NCBI GenBank assembly: GCA_036268775.1 | Contig: DATATM010000019.1 | Location: 62,001-126,000 of the forward strand | Origin: DASZIT01 sp036268775 | GTDB taxonomy: Bacteria; Actinomycetota; Acidimicrobiia; Acidimicrobiales; RAAP-2 | DNA: 64,000 bases | Direction of reading: 5' to 3' | Shown: positions 43,717 through 52,268 of the stretch, in pieces | Numbering within the stretch: the first letter of the stretch is position 1 | Layout of the letters: each line of letters opens with the position of its first letter | Translations under genes and position numbers: made by a program | The notes under the pieces: model-generated | The model's input: the letters and a program-made list of their open reading frames with translations, nothing else | What the model was told of the DNA's origin: nothing | The model's database searches: none

Positions 43717-44283
43717 TTAGGCCCGGCGCCCGACCGGAGCCGGCGCCTTGGGAGTGGGCAATTCCGCGTCGACGTTGTCGGCGAGCGAGCACGGGTTGTC
43801 TACCGGGTCAACCGAGTTGAGGTTGGCGGCGATGGTGCTGAGCTGAGCGCGGAATTGGGATTGGGCCACAGGATCCAGAGCGGACAACAGGTGGGTTTCC
43901 GCCTCTTGAAGACGGCTGTCGAGCGCGGCCAGGAGCTTGGCTCCCTTGGCCGTCACCACTACCCGCCGGGCCCGTCGGTCGACCGGGTCGGGTTGGCGTT
44001 CGATGAATCCCGCCCCCTCGAGGTCGTCGAGCAGATAGGTCATGACCGTGCGGTCGATGCCGAGGTGGTGGGCCAGTGCCAGCTGACTGCCGATCTCGCC
44101 CTGGGCGGCGGCCGCGATCACCTGGTAGCCCCGGGGACCGCCCGGGAGCTCGGCCACCGCCGCATTGGCGGCGGCCACGTAGCCACGGAAGACGACCCCG
44201 AGCGACCACCCGAGGTCGTCGGCCAACGCCGCGTCGCAGGAGGATCTGCCGTCTGGGTTGGGCTGGGGGCCGGGCTTGCTCAC
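43717..44283 (-). CDS. MarR-family regulator
   Basis: A 188-residue winged-helix regulator. The MarR core is QLALAHHLGIDRTVMTYLLDDLEGAGFIERQPDPVDRRARRV, with helix pairs on either side. I start at the GTG at 44281-44283; an ATG at 44344-44346 would overlap the -10 box of the divergent promoter and is less likely. It diverges from an FAD oxidoreductase gene and probably controls it, responding to a phenolic or redox signal as is typical of the family. Confidence 0.84.
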   Translation of the reverse strand: MSKPGPQPNPDGRSSCDAALADDLGWSLGVVFRGYVAAANAAVAELPGGPRGYQVIAAAAQGEIGSQLALAHHLGIDRTVMTYLLDDLEGAGFIERQPDPVDRRARRVVVTAKGAKLLAALDSRLQEAETHLLSALDPVAQSQFRAQLSTIAANLNSVDPVDNPCSLADNVDAELPTPKAPAPVGRRA

Positions 44284-44324
44284 CTTCTCAGCATACCGGA
44301 CTAGGCGCCACCTCAGATGATCAG

Positions 44325-44353
44325 TTGCAAAGATGTTCTGTTTCACATATCAT
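44325..44353 (+). promoter_or_regulatory. Promoter of the FAD oxidoreductase gene
   Basis: TTGCAA (44325-44330) and TATCAT (44348-44353) are separated by 17 bases and fit the housekeeping pattern. The ATG follows about 33 bases after the -10 box. It lies in the MarR intergenic region, so MarR repression is plausible. Confidence 0.5.
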
Positions 44354-44386
44354 CGGAGGGAGAGAAGTTCGGATCGAGAGAACGGG

Positions 44387-45520
44387 ATGGAGCCAACCAT
44401 GGACCAAGCAGATCAGCAGACAGCCCCCACGGTGGTCGTGGTGGGAGGCGGCTACGGCGGAGTGAGGGTGGCCAAGGCGCTCGACGAGACCGCCAACGTG
44501 GTTCTGGTCGAGCCCCGGGACGCCTTCATGCACAACATTGCAGCATTGCGGGCATTGGTCGACCCGTCATGGCTGTCTCGGATCTTCTTCCCCTACGACA
44601 AGGTGCTGACCAATGGCCGGGTCGTCCATGACCGGGCGACTCTGGTCGATCCGAACCGGGTGGTGACGGCTTCCGGTGAAGAGATCGCTGCCGACTACGT
44701 GGTGCTGGCCACCGGATCGAGCTACCCGTTCCCGGCCAAGACTGATCTCGTCGATACCGAGGCCGCGCACCAACAAGTCCGCGCTACCCACGAATCGCTG
44801 TCGAAGGCCGACCGGGTGCTGCTGCTCGGAGCCGGACCGGTCGGCATCGAGTTGGCCGGGGAGATCAAGCATGTCTGGCCGGAGAAGTCGGTCACCCTGT
44901 TGGACCTGGCTGGAGAACTCCTTGGCGGCCCGTTCAAGGCAGAGCTGAAAGCCGAGCTGCAGCGGCAGCTCGAGGAGATCGGGGTCGAGATCCTCCTGGG
45001 CAGCCCCCTCCAGAGCGAACCGCCCACCCAGCCCGGAGAGCTCGGAGCCTTCACCGTCAGCACCGAACACGGGACCACTCTGACCGCCGACATCTGGTTC
45101 CGTTGCTACGGAGTCGCCCCCAACAGCGATTTCCTGGGGAGAGACCTCCTCGTCGCTCGTCGCCCCGACGGGTTCGTCGAAGTCGGGCCGACCCTCCAGG
45201 TCACCGGGAACGACCACGTCTTCGCCATCGGCGACCTGTCCACGGCCGACGCCAAGATGGCCGCCTTCGCCGGCATGCAGGCCGAGACAGTGGCCGAGAA
45301 CATAAACGCGCTCATCGCCGGCAAACCGGGGTCGGAACTGGTGAGTTACCAACCGATTGGCCCGGCGATGGTCGTGCCCATCGGACCCTTCGGTGGCGCC
45401 GGCCAGTATCCCGGCCAGGACGACATCCTCAGGGCCGAGATGGTCTCCGACCTGAAGGGCCGGGAGATGGGGATCGACCGCTTCGCCGAGCTATTCGGGC
45501 TGGCCGTCGCGGCGGAATGA
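44387..45520 (+). CDS. NAD(P)/FAD-dependent pyridine nucleotide-disulfide oxidoreductase
   Basis: A 377-residue two-dinucleotide-fold flavoprotein resembling NDH-2/AIF-like (FSP1-type) oxidoreductases. The FAD motif is VVVVGGGYGGVRVAK near residue 17 and the NAD(P) motif VLLLGAGPVGIELAGE near 145; the C-terminal FAIGDLSTADAK closes FAD binding. No C-terminal membrane helix is present, and redox Cys pairs are absent. It would pass electrons from NAD(P)H to quinones or other acceptors. Starts at 44387 or 44399 are both possible. Confidence 0.87.
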   Translation: MEPTMDQADQQTAPTVVVVGGGYGGVRVAKALDETANVVLVEPRDAFMHNIAALRALVDPSWLSRIFFPYDKVLTNGRVVHDRATLVDPNRVVTASGEEIAADYVVLATGSSYPFPAKTDLVDTEAAHQQVRATHESLSKADRVLLLGAGPVGIELAGEIKHVWPEKSVTLLDLAGELLGGPFKAELKAELQRQLEEIGVEILLGSPLQSEPPTQPGELGAFTVSTEHGTTLTADIWFRCYGVAPNSDFLGRDLLVARRPDGFVEVGPTLQVTGNDHVFAIGDLSTADAKMAAFAGMQAETVAENINALIAGKPGSELVSYQPIGPAMVVPIGPFGGAGQYPGQDDILRAEMVSDLKGREMGIDRFAELFGLAVAAE

Positions 45521-45533
45521 CGGCCGAGCGGAT

Positions 45534-46169
45534 CTAGCTCCGGGGTCGAGGGGGAGGCGTCCATTCGATGGCCGCCTCGAACAGCGCCGCCACGTCGTCG
45601 CCGTACATGGCGGTGGCGGTGTCGCCCAGTTGGACCACCGACATCAACAGGGAGAGGACGACGGCCACCACCCCGTTGGCCATCACCACCGGGTCGATGT
45701 CGGATCGGATGACCGCGTTGAGCTGTTCGGTCCGCAGCCGCTCGGCGATTGCCTTCCGGAGCTCCTCGAGGGCGGGGATCTGCAGGACCCGCACGGTGAC
45801 CTCAGGCTCGAGCCCGGCCAGTAGCCGGCGGGCCAGCGGATGGCGCTCGAGGGCCCCCACCAGCGTGAAGATGAGGGTCTGGCGCCAATCCCGTACCCGG
45901 GACTCGAAGATCGAGCGGGCGATCCCCTCCTGGATGACCCCGGCGGCGTCCTCATCGACGGCGGCCAGGAACAGGGCTTCCTTGTTGGGGAAGTAGGCGT
46001 AGGCGATGGTGCCCCCCACCGAGGCGTCCCGGGCGATGTCCGCCACCGAGGTGGACCGGTAGCCTTCCCGGCCGAACCGGGCGATGGCGGCATCCAGGAT
46101 CGCCCGTCGGGTCTGGGCCCCCTTGCCGGACCAGGTGGTGTCGCTCTCCGGTTCCATTGCCTCCCACAT
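45534..46169 (-). CDS. TetR-family regulator
   Basis: A 211-residue TetR repressor. The DNA-binding region RRAILDAAIARFGREGYRSTSVADIARDASVGGTIAYAYF (about 20-60) is complete and the C-terminal domain is all helical. Either ATG at 46167-46169 or 46155-46157 can be the start. It diverges from the PF10118-BVMO-SDR operon across a palindrome that overlaps the operon promoter, so it almost certainly represses that operon. Confidence 0.88.
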   Translation of the reverse strand: MWEAMEPESDTTWSGKGAQTRRAILDAAIARFGREGYRSTSVADIARDASVGGTIAYAYFPNKEALFLAAVDEDAAGVIQEGIARSIFESRVRDWRQTLIFTLVGALERHPLARRLLAGLEPEVTVRVLQIPALEELRKAIAERLRTEQLNAVIRSDIDPVVMANGVVAVVLSLLMSVVQLGDTATAMYGDDVAALFEAAIEWTPPPRPRS

Positions 46170-46185
46170 TAGCAGAACTGAGGAC

Positions 46186-46214
46186 TTGAGTACATTACTC
46201 AAATCATCTATACT
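46186..46214 (+). promoter_or_regulatory. TetR operator overlapping BVMO-operon promoter
   Basis: TTGAGTA (46186-46192) and TACTCAA (46196-46202) form a perfect 7-base inverted repeat with a 3-base spacer. The left arm doubles as the -35 TTGAGT, and TATACT (46209-46214) is the -10 with a 17-base spacer. This is a classic repression geometry. Confidence 0.75.
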
Positions 46215-46248
46215 GCCGGTAACAGCCGAAACCCGGGAGATGACGACC

Positions 46249-47118
46249 ATGACCCAGACCCGCAATCCGGAGCGCAAGGTGCCCACCCGTCGCATGTCGT
46301 TCGAGGAGGCCCTCCAGGAGGTGCCGAAGGAGTTCGCCGCCGACGGTGACCTGATCAGCTGCCACCTCGTCTCCGCGCTCTCGGCGGTGTTCCCCGACGG
46401 GGAGGACTTCTTCGTGCGCTCGGTGCGTCATTTCCGCGACCAGATCTCCGACCCCGAGTTGAAGCGCCAGGTGGCCGGCTTCATCGGGCAGGAGGCGATG
46501 CACGGGCGTGAGCACCGGGCTCTGAACGACCGCCTCGACGAGCTCGGTTACCCGACCAAGCTGTTCGAACGCCTGACCAAGCGCGGGCTCGCCATCCGGG
46601 AGCGCCTGTTGCCCCCCAAGTCCAACCTGGCTGCCACCGCCGCCCTCGAGCACTTCACCGCCACCTTGGCCGAGCTGGTCCTCACCGATCAGGAAACCCG
46701 CGACTCGTTCGGCCATCCGGTGGTCCGAGATCTCTTCGTCTGGCACGCCCTGGAGGAGTCGGAGCACAAGGCGGTGGCTTTCGACGTCTTCAAGGCCGTC
46801 GGGGGGAGCGAGCGACTGCGGGTGATGACCATGAACGTCTTCCGCTACGCCTTCGTAGGCGGGATCTTCTTCCAGGTGTTGGCTTCGCTGCTCACCGACC
46901 GCCGAACCTACCGGCGGGGCAATCTGCGGAAGAGCTTGCGCAACTTCCGGGAGGCCCCCCTCATGAGCAAGGCGGTATGGGCCCAGCTGCGTGACTACAA
47001 CCGCCCCGACTTCCATCCTGACGACCGCGACACCACCGCCCTGGTCGCCCAGTGGCGCGAGGAGTTGTTCGGAGAGAACGGCACCCTCAACGACAAACTC
47101 ATCAACTCGGCGGCTTGA
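46249..47118 (+). CDS. PF10118 predicted metal-dependent hydrolase
   Basis: A 289-residue protein of the PF10118 family of predicted metal-dependent hydrolases. Conserved acid/His motifs are QEAMHGREHRALND and WHALEESEHKAVAFDV, arranged like a ferritin-like di-iron site. Members occur with monooxygenase and dehydrogenase genes in actinobacteria and proteobacteria; their substrate is unknown. It shares the TetR-controlled promoter, and its stop TGA overlaps the ATG of the monooxygenase gene. Start ATG 46249 is favoured by a GGGAG site nine bases upstream. Confidence 0.85.
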   Translation: MTQTRNPERKVPTRRMSFEEALQEVPKEFAADGDLISCHLVSALSAVFPDGEDFFVRSVRHFRDQISDPELKRQVAGFIGQEAMHGREHRALNDRLDELGYPTKLFERLTKRGLAIRERLLPPKSNLAATAALEHFTATLAELVLTDQETRDSFGHPVVRDLFVWHALEESEHKAVAFDVFKAVGGSERLRVMTMNVFRYAFVGGIFFQVLASLLTDRRTYRRGNLRKSLRNFREAPLMSKAVWAQLRDYNRPDFHPDDRDTTALVAQWREELFGENGTLNDKLINSAA

Positions 47119-48614
47119 TGATCCCCACCACCGTCGACCATCTCGACGTCCTGATCGTCGGGGCCGGCCTGTCCGGGATCGGAGCCGGCCATTACCTCCA
47201 ACAGGAGTGCCCCTGGGCCTCCTACGCCATCTTCGAGGCGCGGGATGCCATCGGGGGGACCTGGGACCTCTTCCGGTATCCGGGTATCCGGTCCGACTCC
47301 GACATGTTCACCCTCGGCTACTCGTTCCGTCCCTGGGACGGCGAGAAGTCGATCGCCGACGGCGACTCGATCCTCCAATACATCAAGGACACCGCCTCAG
47401 AGTCCGGCGTCGACCAGCACATCCGGTTCAACCACCGGATCGTCACCGCCGACTGGTCGAGCGATCAGGCCCGTTGGAACATCGTGGCCGAACGGACCGA
47501 CACCGGTGAGGCGGTGGAGTTCACCTGCGGCTTCATCTTCTCCTGCAGCGGCTACTACCGCTACGACCACGGCTACCTGCCCAACTTCGCCGGGATGGCG
47601 GACTTCGCCGGGACGATCGTCCATCCCCAGGCCTGGCCGGCCGACCTCGACTACGAGGGCAAGCGGGTGGTGGTCATCGGCAGCGGCGCCACCGCGGTGA
47701 CCCTGGTCCCAGCCATGGCCGACGCCGCCGAGCATGTCACCATGCTCCAGCGTTCGCCGACCTATATCGCCTCGTTGCCGGCCAAGGACCCCATCGCCGA
47801 TCTACTCCGGCGCCGGCTGCCCACCCGCCTCTCCGGCCCGGCCATCCGCTGGCTCAAGGCCCTCCTCACCCAGGGTTCCTATGCACTGAGCAAGCGCCGG
47901 CCGGAGATGGTGAAGCGGGTCCTCCGCCGACAGCTCCAGCGGCAACTGCCGGCCGGCTACGACATCGACACCCACTTCACCCCCCGGTACAACCCCTGGG
48001 ACCAGCGGCTCTGCGTGGTGCCCAACGGCGACCTGTTCAAGGCCATCAGCGCCGGACGGGTGTCGGTGGTCACCGACCAGATCGACACCTTCACCGAGAA
48101 AGGCCTGCTCCTCCAGTCGGGCGAGCAGCTCGAAGCGGACATCGTCGTCACCGCCACCGGCATCGAGCTCCTCTTCATGGGGGGCATCCAGCTCTCAGTG
48201 GACGGCGAGGCGGTCGACATCACTACCAAGCTGACCTACAAGGGAATGATGCTGGAGGGAGTCCCCAACCTGGCCCTCGCCATCGGGTACACCAACGCCT
48301 CCTGGACGCTGAAGTGCGACCTCACCTGTGACTACGTCTGCCGCCTGCTCAACCACATGCGGGACGTCGGCAAGCAGCAGTGCACCCCAGTCAACCACGA
48401 CGCCACCATCAGCCCGCGACCGCTGCTCGGGCTCACCTCCGGCTACATCCAGCGGTCGGCCGACCGTTTCCCGAAGCAGGGATCCGCCTTTCCCTGGCAG
48501 GTCCACCAGAGCTACCTGCGCGACTACCGGGCGCTCAAGTTGAAGGGCATCGAGGACTCGGCCATGGTGTTGTCCAATCCCGTCCGCGCCATGGCCCCTG
48601 CGGCCGCCCACTAG
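47118..48614 (+). CDS. EthA-like flavin monooxygenase (BVMO)
   Basis: A 498-residue FAD/NADPH monooxygenase. The FAD motif is VGAGLSGIG near residue 15, and the Baeyer-Villiger fingerprint F-x-G-x3-H-x3-W-P is at about 163-172 (FAGTIVHPQAW). A second dinucleotide motif VVVIGSGATAV follows near 190. It would insert oxygen next to a ketone, or S-oxidise, as EthA does. It overlaps the previous stop and is followed 21 bases later by an SDR, a set consistent with oxidation of a ketone or lipid to an ester or acid. Confidence 0.9.
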   Translation: MIPTTVDHLDVLIVGAGLSGIGAGHYLQQECPWASYAIFEARDAIGGTWDLFRYPGIRSDSDMFTLGYSFRPWDGEKSIADGDSILQYIKDTASESGVDQHIRFNHRIVTADWSSDQARWNIVAERTDTGEAVEFTCGFIFSCSGYYRYDHGYLPNFAGMADFAGTIVHPQAWPADLDYEGKRVVVIGSGATAVTLVPAMADAAEHVTMLQRSPTYIASLPAKDPIADLLRRRLPTRLSGPAIRWLKALLTQGSYALSKRRPEMVKRVLRRQLQRQLPAGYDIDTHFTPRYNPWDQRLCVVPNGDLFKAISAGRVSVVTDQIDTFTEKGLLLQSGEQLEADIVVTATGIELLFMGGIQLSVDGEAVDITTKLTYKGMMLEGVPNLALAIGYTNASWTLKCDLTCDYVCRLLNHMRDVGKQQCTPVNHDATISPRPLLGLTSGYIQRSADRFPKQGSAFPWQVHQSYLRDYRALKLKGIEDSAMVLSNPVRAMAPAAAH

Positions 48615-48635
48615 GTCCACCAGGAGAAGACGATC

Positions 48636-49466
48636 ATGAAGACCTTCGACGGCCGTGTTGCCGCCATCACTGGAGCCGGCTCGGGGATCGGTCGGGCCCT
48701 CGCCCGGGAACTGGCCGCCCGTGGCGCCCACCTCGCCCTCTCGGACATCGATGAGACCGGCCTGGCCGAGACGGTCACCCTCTGCGAGGGCTCCGGGGTG
48801 AAGGTCACCTCCCAGCGCCTCGACGTCGCCGACCGCGACGCGGTGTACGCCTGGGCCGACCAGGTCGTCGACGACCACGGCCAGGTCAATTTCATCTTCA
48901 ACAACGCCGGGGTCGCCCTGGCCGCCACCATCGAGGCCATGGCCTACGAGGACTTCGAGTGGCTGATGAACATCAACTTCTGGGGGGTGGTCTACGGGAC
49001 CAAGGCCTTCCTCCCCCACCTGAAGGCGGCCGGCGAAGGCCACATCGTCAACCTGTCGAGCGTGTTCGGACTGGTGAGCATCCCTTCCCAGTCGGCCTAC
49101 AACGCCGCCAAGTTCGCAGTCCGTGGCTTCACCGACTCCCTGCGGATGGAGCTGGAGATCGAGGGTTCCCCGGTGTCCTGCACCACCGTCCACCCCGGCG
49201 GCATCAAGACCAACATCGCTCGGAACGCCCGCATCGACGCCAGTGTCACCACCATGGCCGGTGACCCCGAGGAAGCGCGAAACCAATTCGACCGGGTGGT
49301 GGTGACCCGTCCCGAGAAGGCCGCCCGGCAGATCCTGGCCGCCGTCGAGCGGGACCACCGTCGGGTCTTGGTCGGCCCCGATGCGGTGGTGATCGACTTC
49401 ATCTCCCGGCTCCCCGCCGGTCTCTACCAACGGGTCCTGGTCAAAGGCTCCCGCCTCCGTCGCTGA
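48636..49466 (+). CDS. Short-chain dehydrogenase/reductase
   Basis: A 276-residue classical SDR. TGAGSGIG is at about 13-20, NNAG at about 89-92, and the catalytic SAYNAAK holds Tyr and Lys. The acceptor is unknown; in this operon it could make or use the alcohol/ketone partner of the upstream monooxygenase. The order hydrolase-BVMO-SDR resembles the mycobacterial mymA-type locus. Confidence 0.9.
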   Translation: MKTFDGRVAAITGAGSGIGRALARELAARGAHLALSDIDETGLAETVTLCEGSGVKVTSQRLDVADRDAVYAWADQVVDDHGQVNFIFNNAGVALAATIEAMAYEDFEWLMNINFWGVVYGTKAFLPHLKAAGEGHIVNLSSVFGLVSIPSQSAYNAAKFAVRGFTDSLRMELEIEGSPVSCTTVHPGGIKTNIARNARIDASVTTMAGDPEEARNQFDRVVVTRPEKAARQILAAVERDHRRVLVGPDAVVIDFISRLPAGLYQRVLVKGSRLRR

Positions 49467-49476
49467 CCGGCTGCCG

Positions 49477-49929
49477 TCAGAGCCGCTCGTCGGTCGCCGG
49501 GTCCGGCTGGCCGTCGAAGTACCGGTCGAGCACCTGCTGGAATTGAGGCGTCTCCGGCGTGGCCCGCGTGAACAGGGTCATCGACGACTGCAGCTTCTGG
49601 GCATCGATGCTGCCGAAGATCTCGGTTGCGCTCCGACCCGGGCCGCCGGCCACGAGGGCGGCGCACTCGATCAGCCGAGGGCCGAGCACCGGGTGCCGGG
49701 CATAGGCCGTCGCCTCTTCAGGCGACGAGATGGCGAATTCCCTCGATATCGGGCTCTGCCCGAGTCCGGCGATCTGGGGGAACACGAACCACATCCAGTG
49801 GCTTGCCTTGCGGCCCTCCCGGAGCTCCCCCACCGCCCGGTCGTAGGTGCCGCCGGCGTCTTGGGCGGCCACGAAGCGATCCAGGTTGTAGGGGTCGTCC
49901 CCCGGTGTTGGTACTCCGCGTCCCGCCAC
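49477..49929 (-). CDS. DUF1810-family protein
   Basis: A 150-residue protein of the DUF1810 family (calpastatin-like annotation). The LDRFVAAQDAG, SHWMWFVFPQIAGLG and SLPDARKLQSS-like (GSIDAQKLQSSMTLF) segments are diagnostic. The GTG start at 49927-49929 falls inside a 15-base tandem repeat, so the exact beginning is uncertain; homology begins near DDPYNLDRF. Function unknown. Confidence 0.85.
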   Translation of the reverse strand: MAGRGVPTPGDDPYNLDRFVAAQDAGGTYDRAVGELREGRKASHWMWFVFPQIAGLGQSPISREFAISSPEEATAYARHPVLGPRLIECAALVAGGPGRSATEIFGSIDAQKLQSSMTLFTRATPETPQFQQVLDRYFDGQPDPATDERL

Positions 49930-49955
49930 TCCGCGTCCCGCCGGTCAGCCGGGGC

Positions 49956-50888
49956 TCACCGGGACCAGGACGGCGCCGACCCGATCACCCTCGGGATCGC
50001 CGACCGGACCTCACCGAACCGGCCGCTCTCGTCCACCCAGTCCCGGTAGGCGCGGTCGAACTCCTCCCGGGAACGGCCGACGAAATTCCACCACATCAAC
50101 AGCGGCTCCTCGAAGGGCACCCCACCCAGCAACAGGGCCCGTGACCGGCCGCCCCGGGCGGTGAGGCCGATCTCGTCGCGTCCCTCGCCGAGATAGGCCA
50201 GATGCCCCGGGCTGAGCTCCCGCTCCCCGAGGGTCATCACCCCGTCCAGCACCACCAGCGCGTATTCGTACTCCGGCCGCAGTGGCAGCTCGACCCCGGC
50301 CTGGAGGTCCAGTTCCATCCCTACGTGATCAGTGTCCCGCCGCGCCGGGGAGACCGCCTGATCGAGCTCGCCCACCAGCACGGTGGCCGTGCCCCGGCCG
50401 AGCTCGACCTGGGGCAGTTCCGGGTGGTGTTCGAAGGCCGCCGCCCCGTTCCGGGTGGCTTCCGGCTGGGCCACCCAGAGCTGGACCCCCTGCATCTCCC
50501 CCCGGTAGTGCCCGGTGCGCTCCTCGGCATGGGCGATCCCGAAGCCGGCACTCATCAGGTTCAGCTGCCCAGGTCGGATGACCTGCTCGGAGCCGAGGCT
50601 GTCGTGGTGCTCGATCTCCCCGGCCAACAGCCAGGTGACGGTCTGCAGGCCCATGTGGGGGTGGGGCCCGATGTCCATCCCGGTGTCATCGGTGACCGTC
50701 ATCGGACCCATGTGGTCGACGAAGCACCAGGCGCCGACCGTCCGGCGTTCCCGGCGGGGAAGCGCCCGGCGCACCTGCACCGTCCCCACCTGAGCTACCC
50801 GGCTGTCAGTGATCTCCAACGTCCGCTCGGCCACGTCCACCGGCTCCACCATCGGAGGAGCATCCGCGTCGGTCACCGGTCCACTCAC
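49956..50888 (-). CDS. Pirin-family protein
   Basis: A 310-residue bicupin. The N-terminal metal site is HPHMGLQTVTW (His76, His78) plus His120 and Glu122 in GIAHAEER, matching the pirin iron ligands. Bacterial pirins are iron proteins, some with quercetin 2,3-dioxygenase activity or partner-regulatory roles. It precedes the divergent region after the rumA-like gene and follows DUF1810 by 26 bases. Confidence 0.92.
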   Translation of the reverse strand: MSGPVTDADAPPMVEPVDVAERTLEITDSRVAQVGTVQVRRALPRRERRTVGAWCFVDHMGPMTVTDDTGMDIGPHPHMGLQTVTWLLAGEIEHHDSLGSEQVIRPGQLNLMSAGFGIAHAEERTGHYRGEMQGVQLWVAQPEATRNGAAAFEHHPELPQVELGRGTATVLVGELDQAVSPARRDTDHVGMELDLQAGVELPLRPEYEYALVVLDGVMTLGERELSPGHLAYLGEGRDEIGLTARGGRSRALLLGGVPFEEPLLMWWNFVGRSREEFDRAYRDWVDESGRFGEVRSAIPRVIGSAPSWSR

Positions 50889-50966
50889 CCCAACCGTCCT
50901 AATCGCCAGCCGGGCCGACTGGCAACTCCCCCGCTGCTGGCGAATCCAACCCAGTCCGATCGGCCC

Positions 50967-52217
50967 TCAGGCCGCATCCAGCATGGCCACCAGCTCCACG
51001 TGCTCGGTCATCGGGAACAGGTCGAAGCAACGCAGGGAGGCCATCGTCCAACCGGCATCGGTCATCACCCGGAGGTCCCGGGCGAAGGAGGCCGGATCGC
51101 AGGACACATAGGCGATCCGCCGGGGGCGGGGCGCGAGACCGGCCAGGGCCGCCATCACCCCCCGGCCGGCCCCCTCCCGGGCCGGGTCGAGGACGACCAG
51201 GTTCGGACCCCCCAGCCGGGCGGAGGCCAACAACTCAGCGGTCACGTCGGCCCGGGTGATGGCCACCTGCGGCTGATCGTCGGTGTTCCGGGCGGCGTCA
51301 GCACAGGCCCGCCCGCTCCGCTCGATGGCCACCACCCGGCCGGTGGGGCCGACCGCTTCGGCCAGCAGCGCGGTGAACAACCCGGCCCCGGCATAGAGGT
51401 CCGCCACCTTCTCCCCTACCTGGGGTTGCAATCCATCCAGGACGGACCGGGCCAACACCTCGGGGGCGCCGGGGTGCACCTGCCAGAAGACGCCGGCCGA
51501 CACCTGGTAGCCGCGCCCGAGCACCTCGAAGTTCAGCCGGTGGGGCTCGCGCTCGGCGCGGCCGTTGACCACCCGACCGGCGTTGACGGCCGGTCGGTCA
51601 CCCAGACGCCGCCGGCCGGTCTCCACCGACACCACCGGCTTTCCGCCGCCCGGCGACGTCATCACCTCGAGCTCCCGGGCCCCGCTCCAGCGATGCGCCC
51701 CCACCCCGACCGCCTCCACCGCCGCCGAGGCGATCAGGCAGTGCTCCAGCCGTTCGATGTCGTGGGAGCGGTGTTTGTGCAGTCCCACCCGGCCGTTCCG
51801 ATCCACCGCGAACCGGACCCGGGTCCGCCAGCCCAGTCCGTCCGGAGCCCCGGGCACCTCCTCGACCACCACCGGGCGCTCGTCCCCGGCCAGCCGCCGG
51901 AGTTGCTCGGAGACCAACGACGCCTTCAGTTCCCGCTGGGTGGGGAGGGCGACGTGTTGGAAGTCGCAACCCCCACAACGGCCGGGGCCGGCGTGGGGGC
52001 AGGGGGGCACCACCCGATCCGGCGACGGCTCCACGATCTCGACTGCATCGGCCCGCAGGAACGAGGTGGTCTCCCCGGTGACGTGGGCGAGGACCTTCTC
52101 CCCGGGCAGCGCATGCCGGACGAAGACCACCCGGCCGTCGTCGGCCCGGGCCACACACCCGCCGCCGGCGGCAATCGCGGTGGTGTGGAGCTCCATCAGA
52201 GACATGGCGTTGGTCAT
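50967..52217 (-). CDS. RNA uracil-5-methyltransferase (RlmD/RumA-like)
   Basis: A 416-residue SAM-dependent tRNA/rRNA uracil methyltransferase. Four cysteines for a [4Fe-4S] cluster are seen: Cys73, Cys81, Cys84 and Cys160. The SAM motif is DLYAGAGLFTALLAEA, the catalytic Cys is 373 in YVSCDPA and the general-base Glu408 is in HVELV. A TRAM-like N-terminal region (residues 5-65) precedes the core. The target base is not certain, so I give no symbol. It diverges from the DHA2 exporter gene. Confidence 0.9.
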   Translation of the reverse strand: MTNAMSLMELHTTAIAAGGGCVARADDGRVVFVRHALPGEKVLAHVTGETTSFLRADAVEIVEPSPDRVVPPCPHAGPGRCGGCDFQHVALPTQRELKASLVSEQLRRLAGDERPVVVEEVPGAPDGLGWRTRVRFAVDRNGRVGLHKHRSHDIERLEHCLIASAAVEAVGVGAHRWSGARELEVMTSPGGGKPVVSVETGRRRLGDRPAVNAGRVVNGRAEREPHRLNFEVLGRGYQVSAGVFWQVHPGAPEVLARSVLDGLQPQVGEKVADLYAGAGLFTALLAEAVGPTGRVVAIERSGRACADAARNTDDQPQVAITRADVTAELLASARLGGPNLVVLDPAREGAGRGVMAALAGLAPRPRRIAYVSCDPASFARDLRVMTDAGWTMASLRCFDLFPMTEHVELVAMLDAA

Positions 52218-52268
52218 AGCACGCGAACTCCAGGCAGAGACGAAGGGGGCAAAGCTAACCTCGCTTTC

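Noticed and set aside
44316..44354. GATGAT/ATCATC inverted repeat in the MarR intergenic region
   Set aside because: Six-base arms 27 bases apart are expected often by chance and do not match a typical MarR site.
50202..52260. Long plus-strand open stretch running antisense to pirin and the RNA methyltransferase genes
   Set aside because: High-GC third-position bias leaves open antisense frames; its translation is Pro/Arg/Gly-rich with no family similarity, while the minus strand carries clear motifs.
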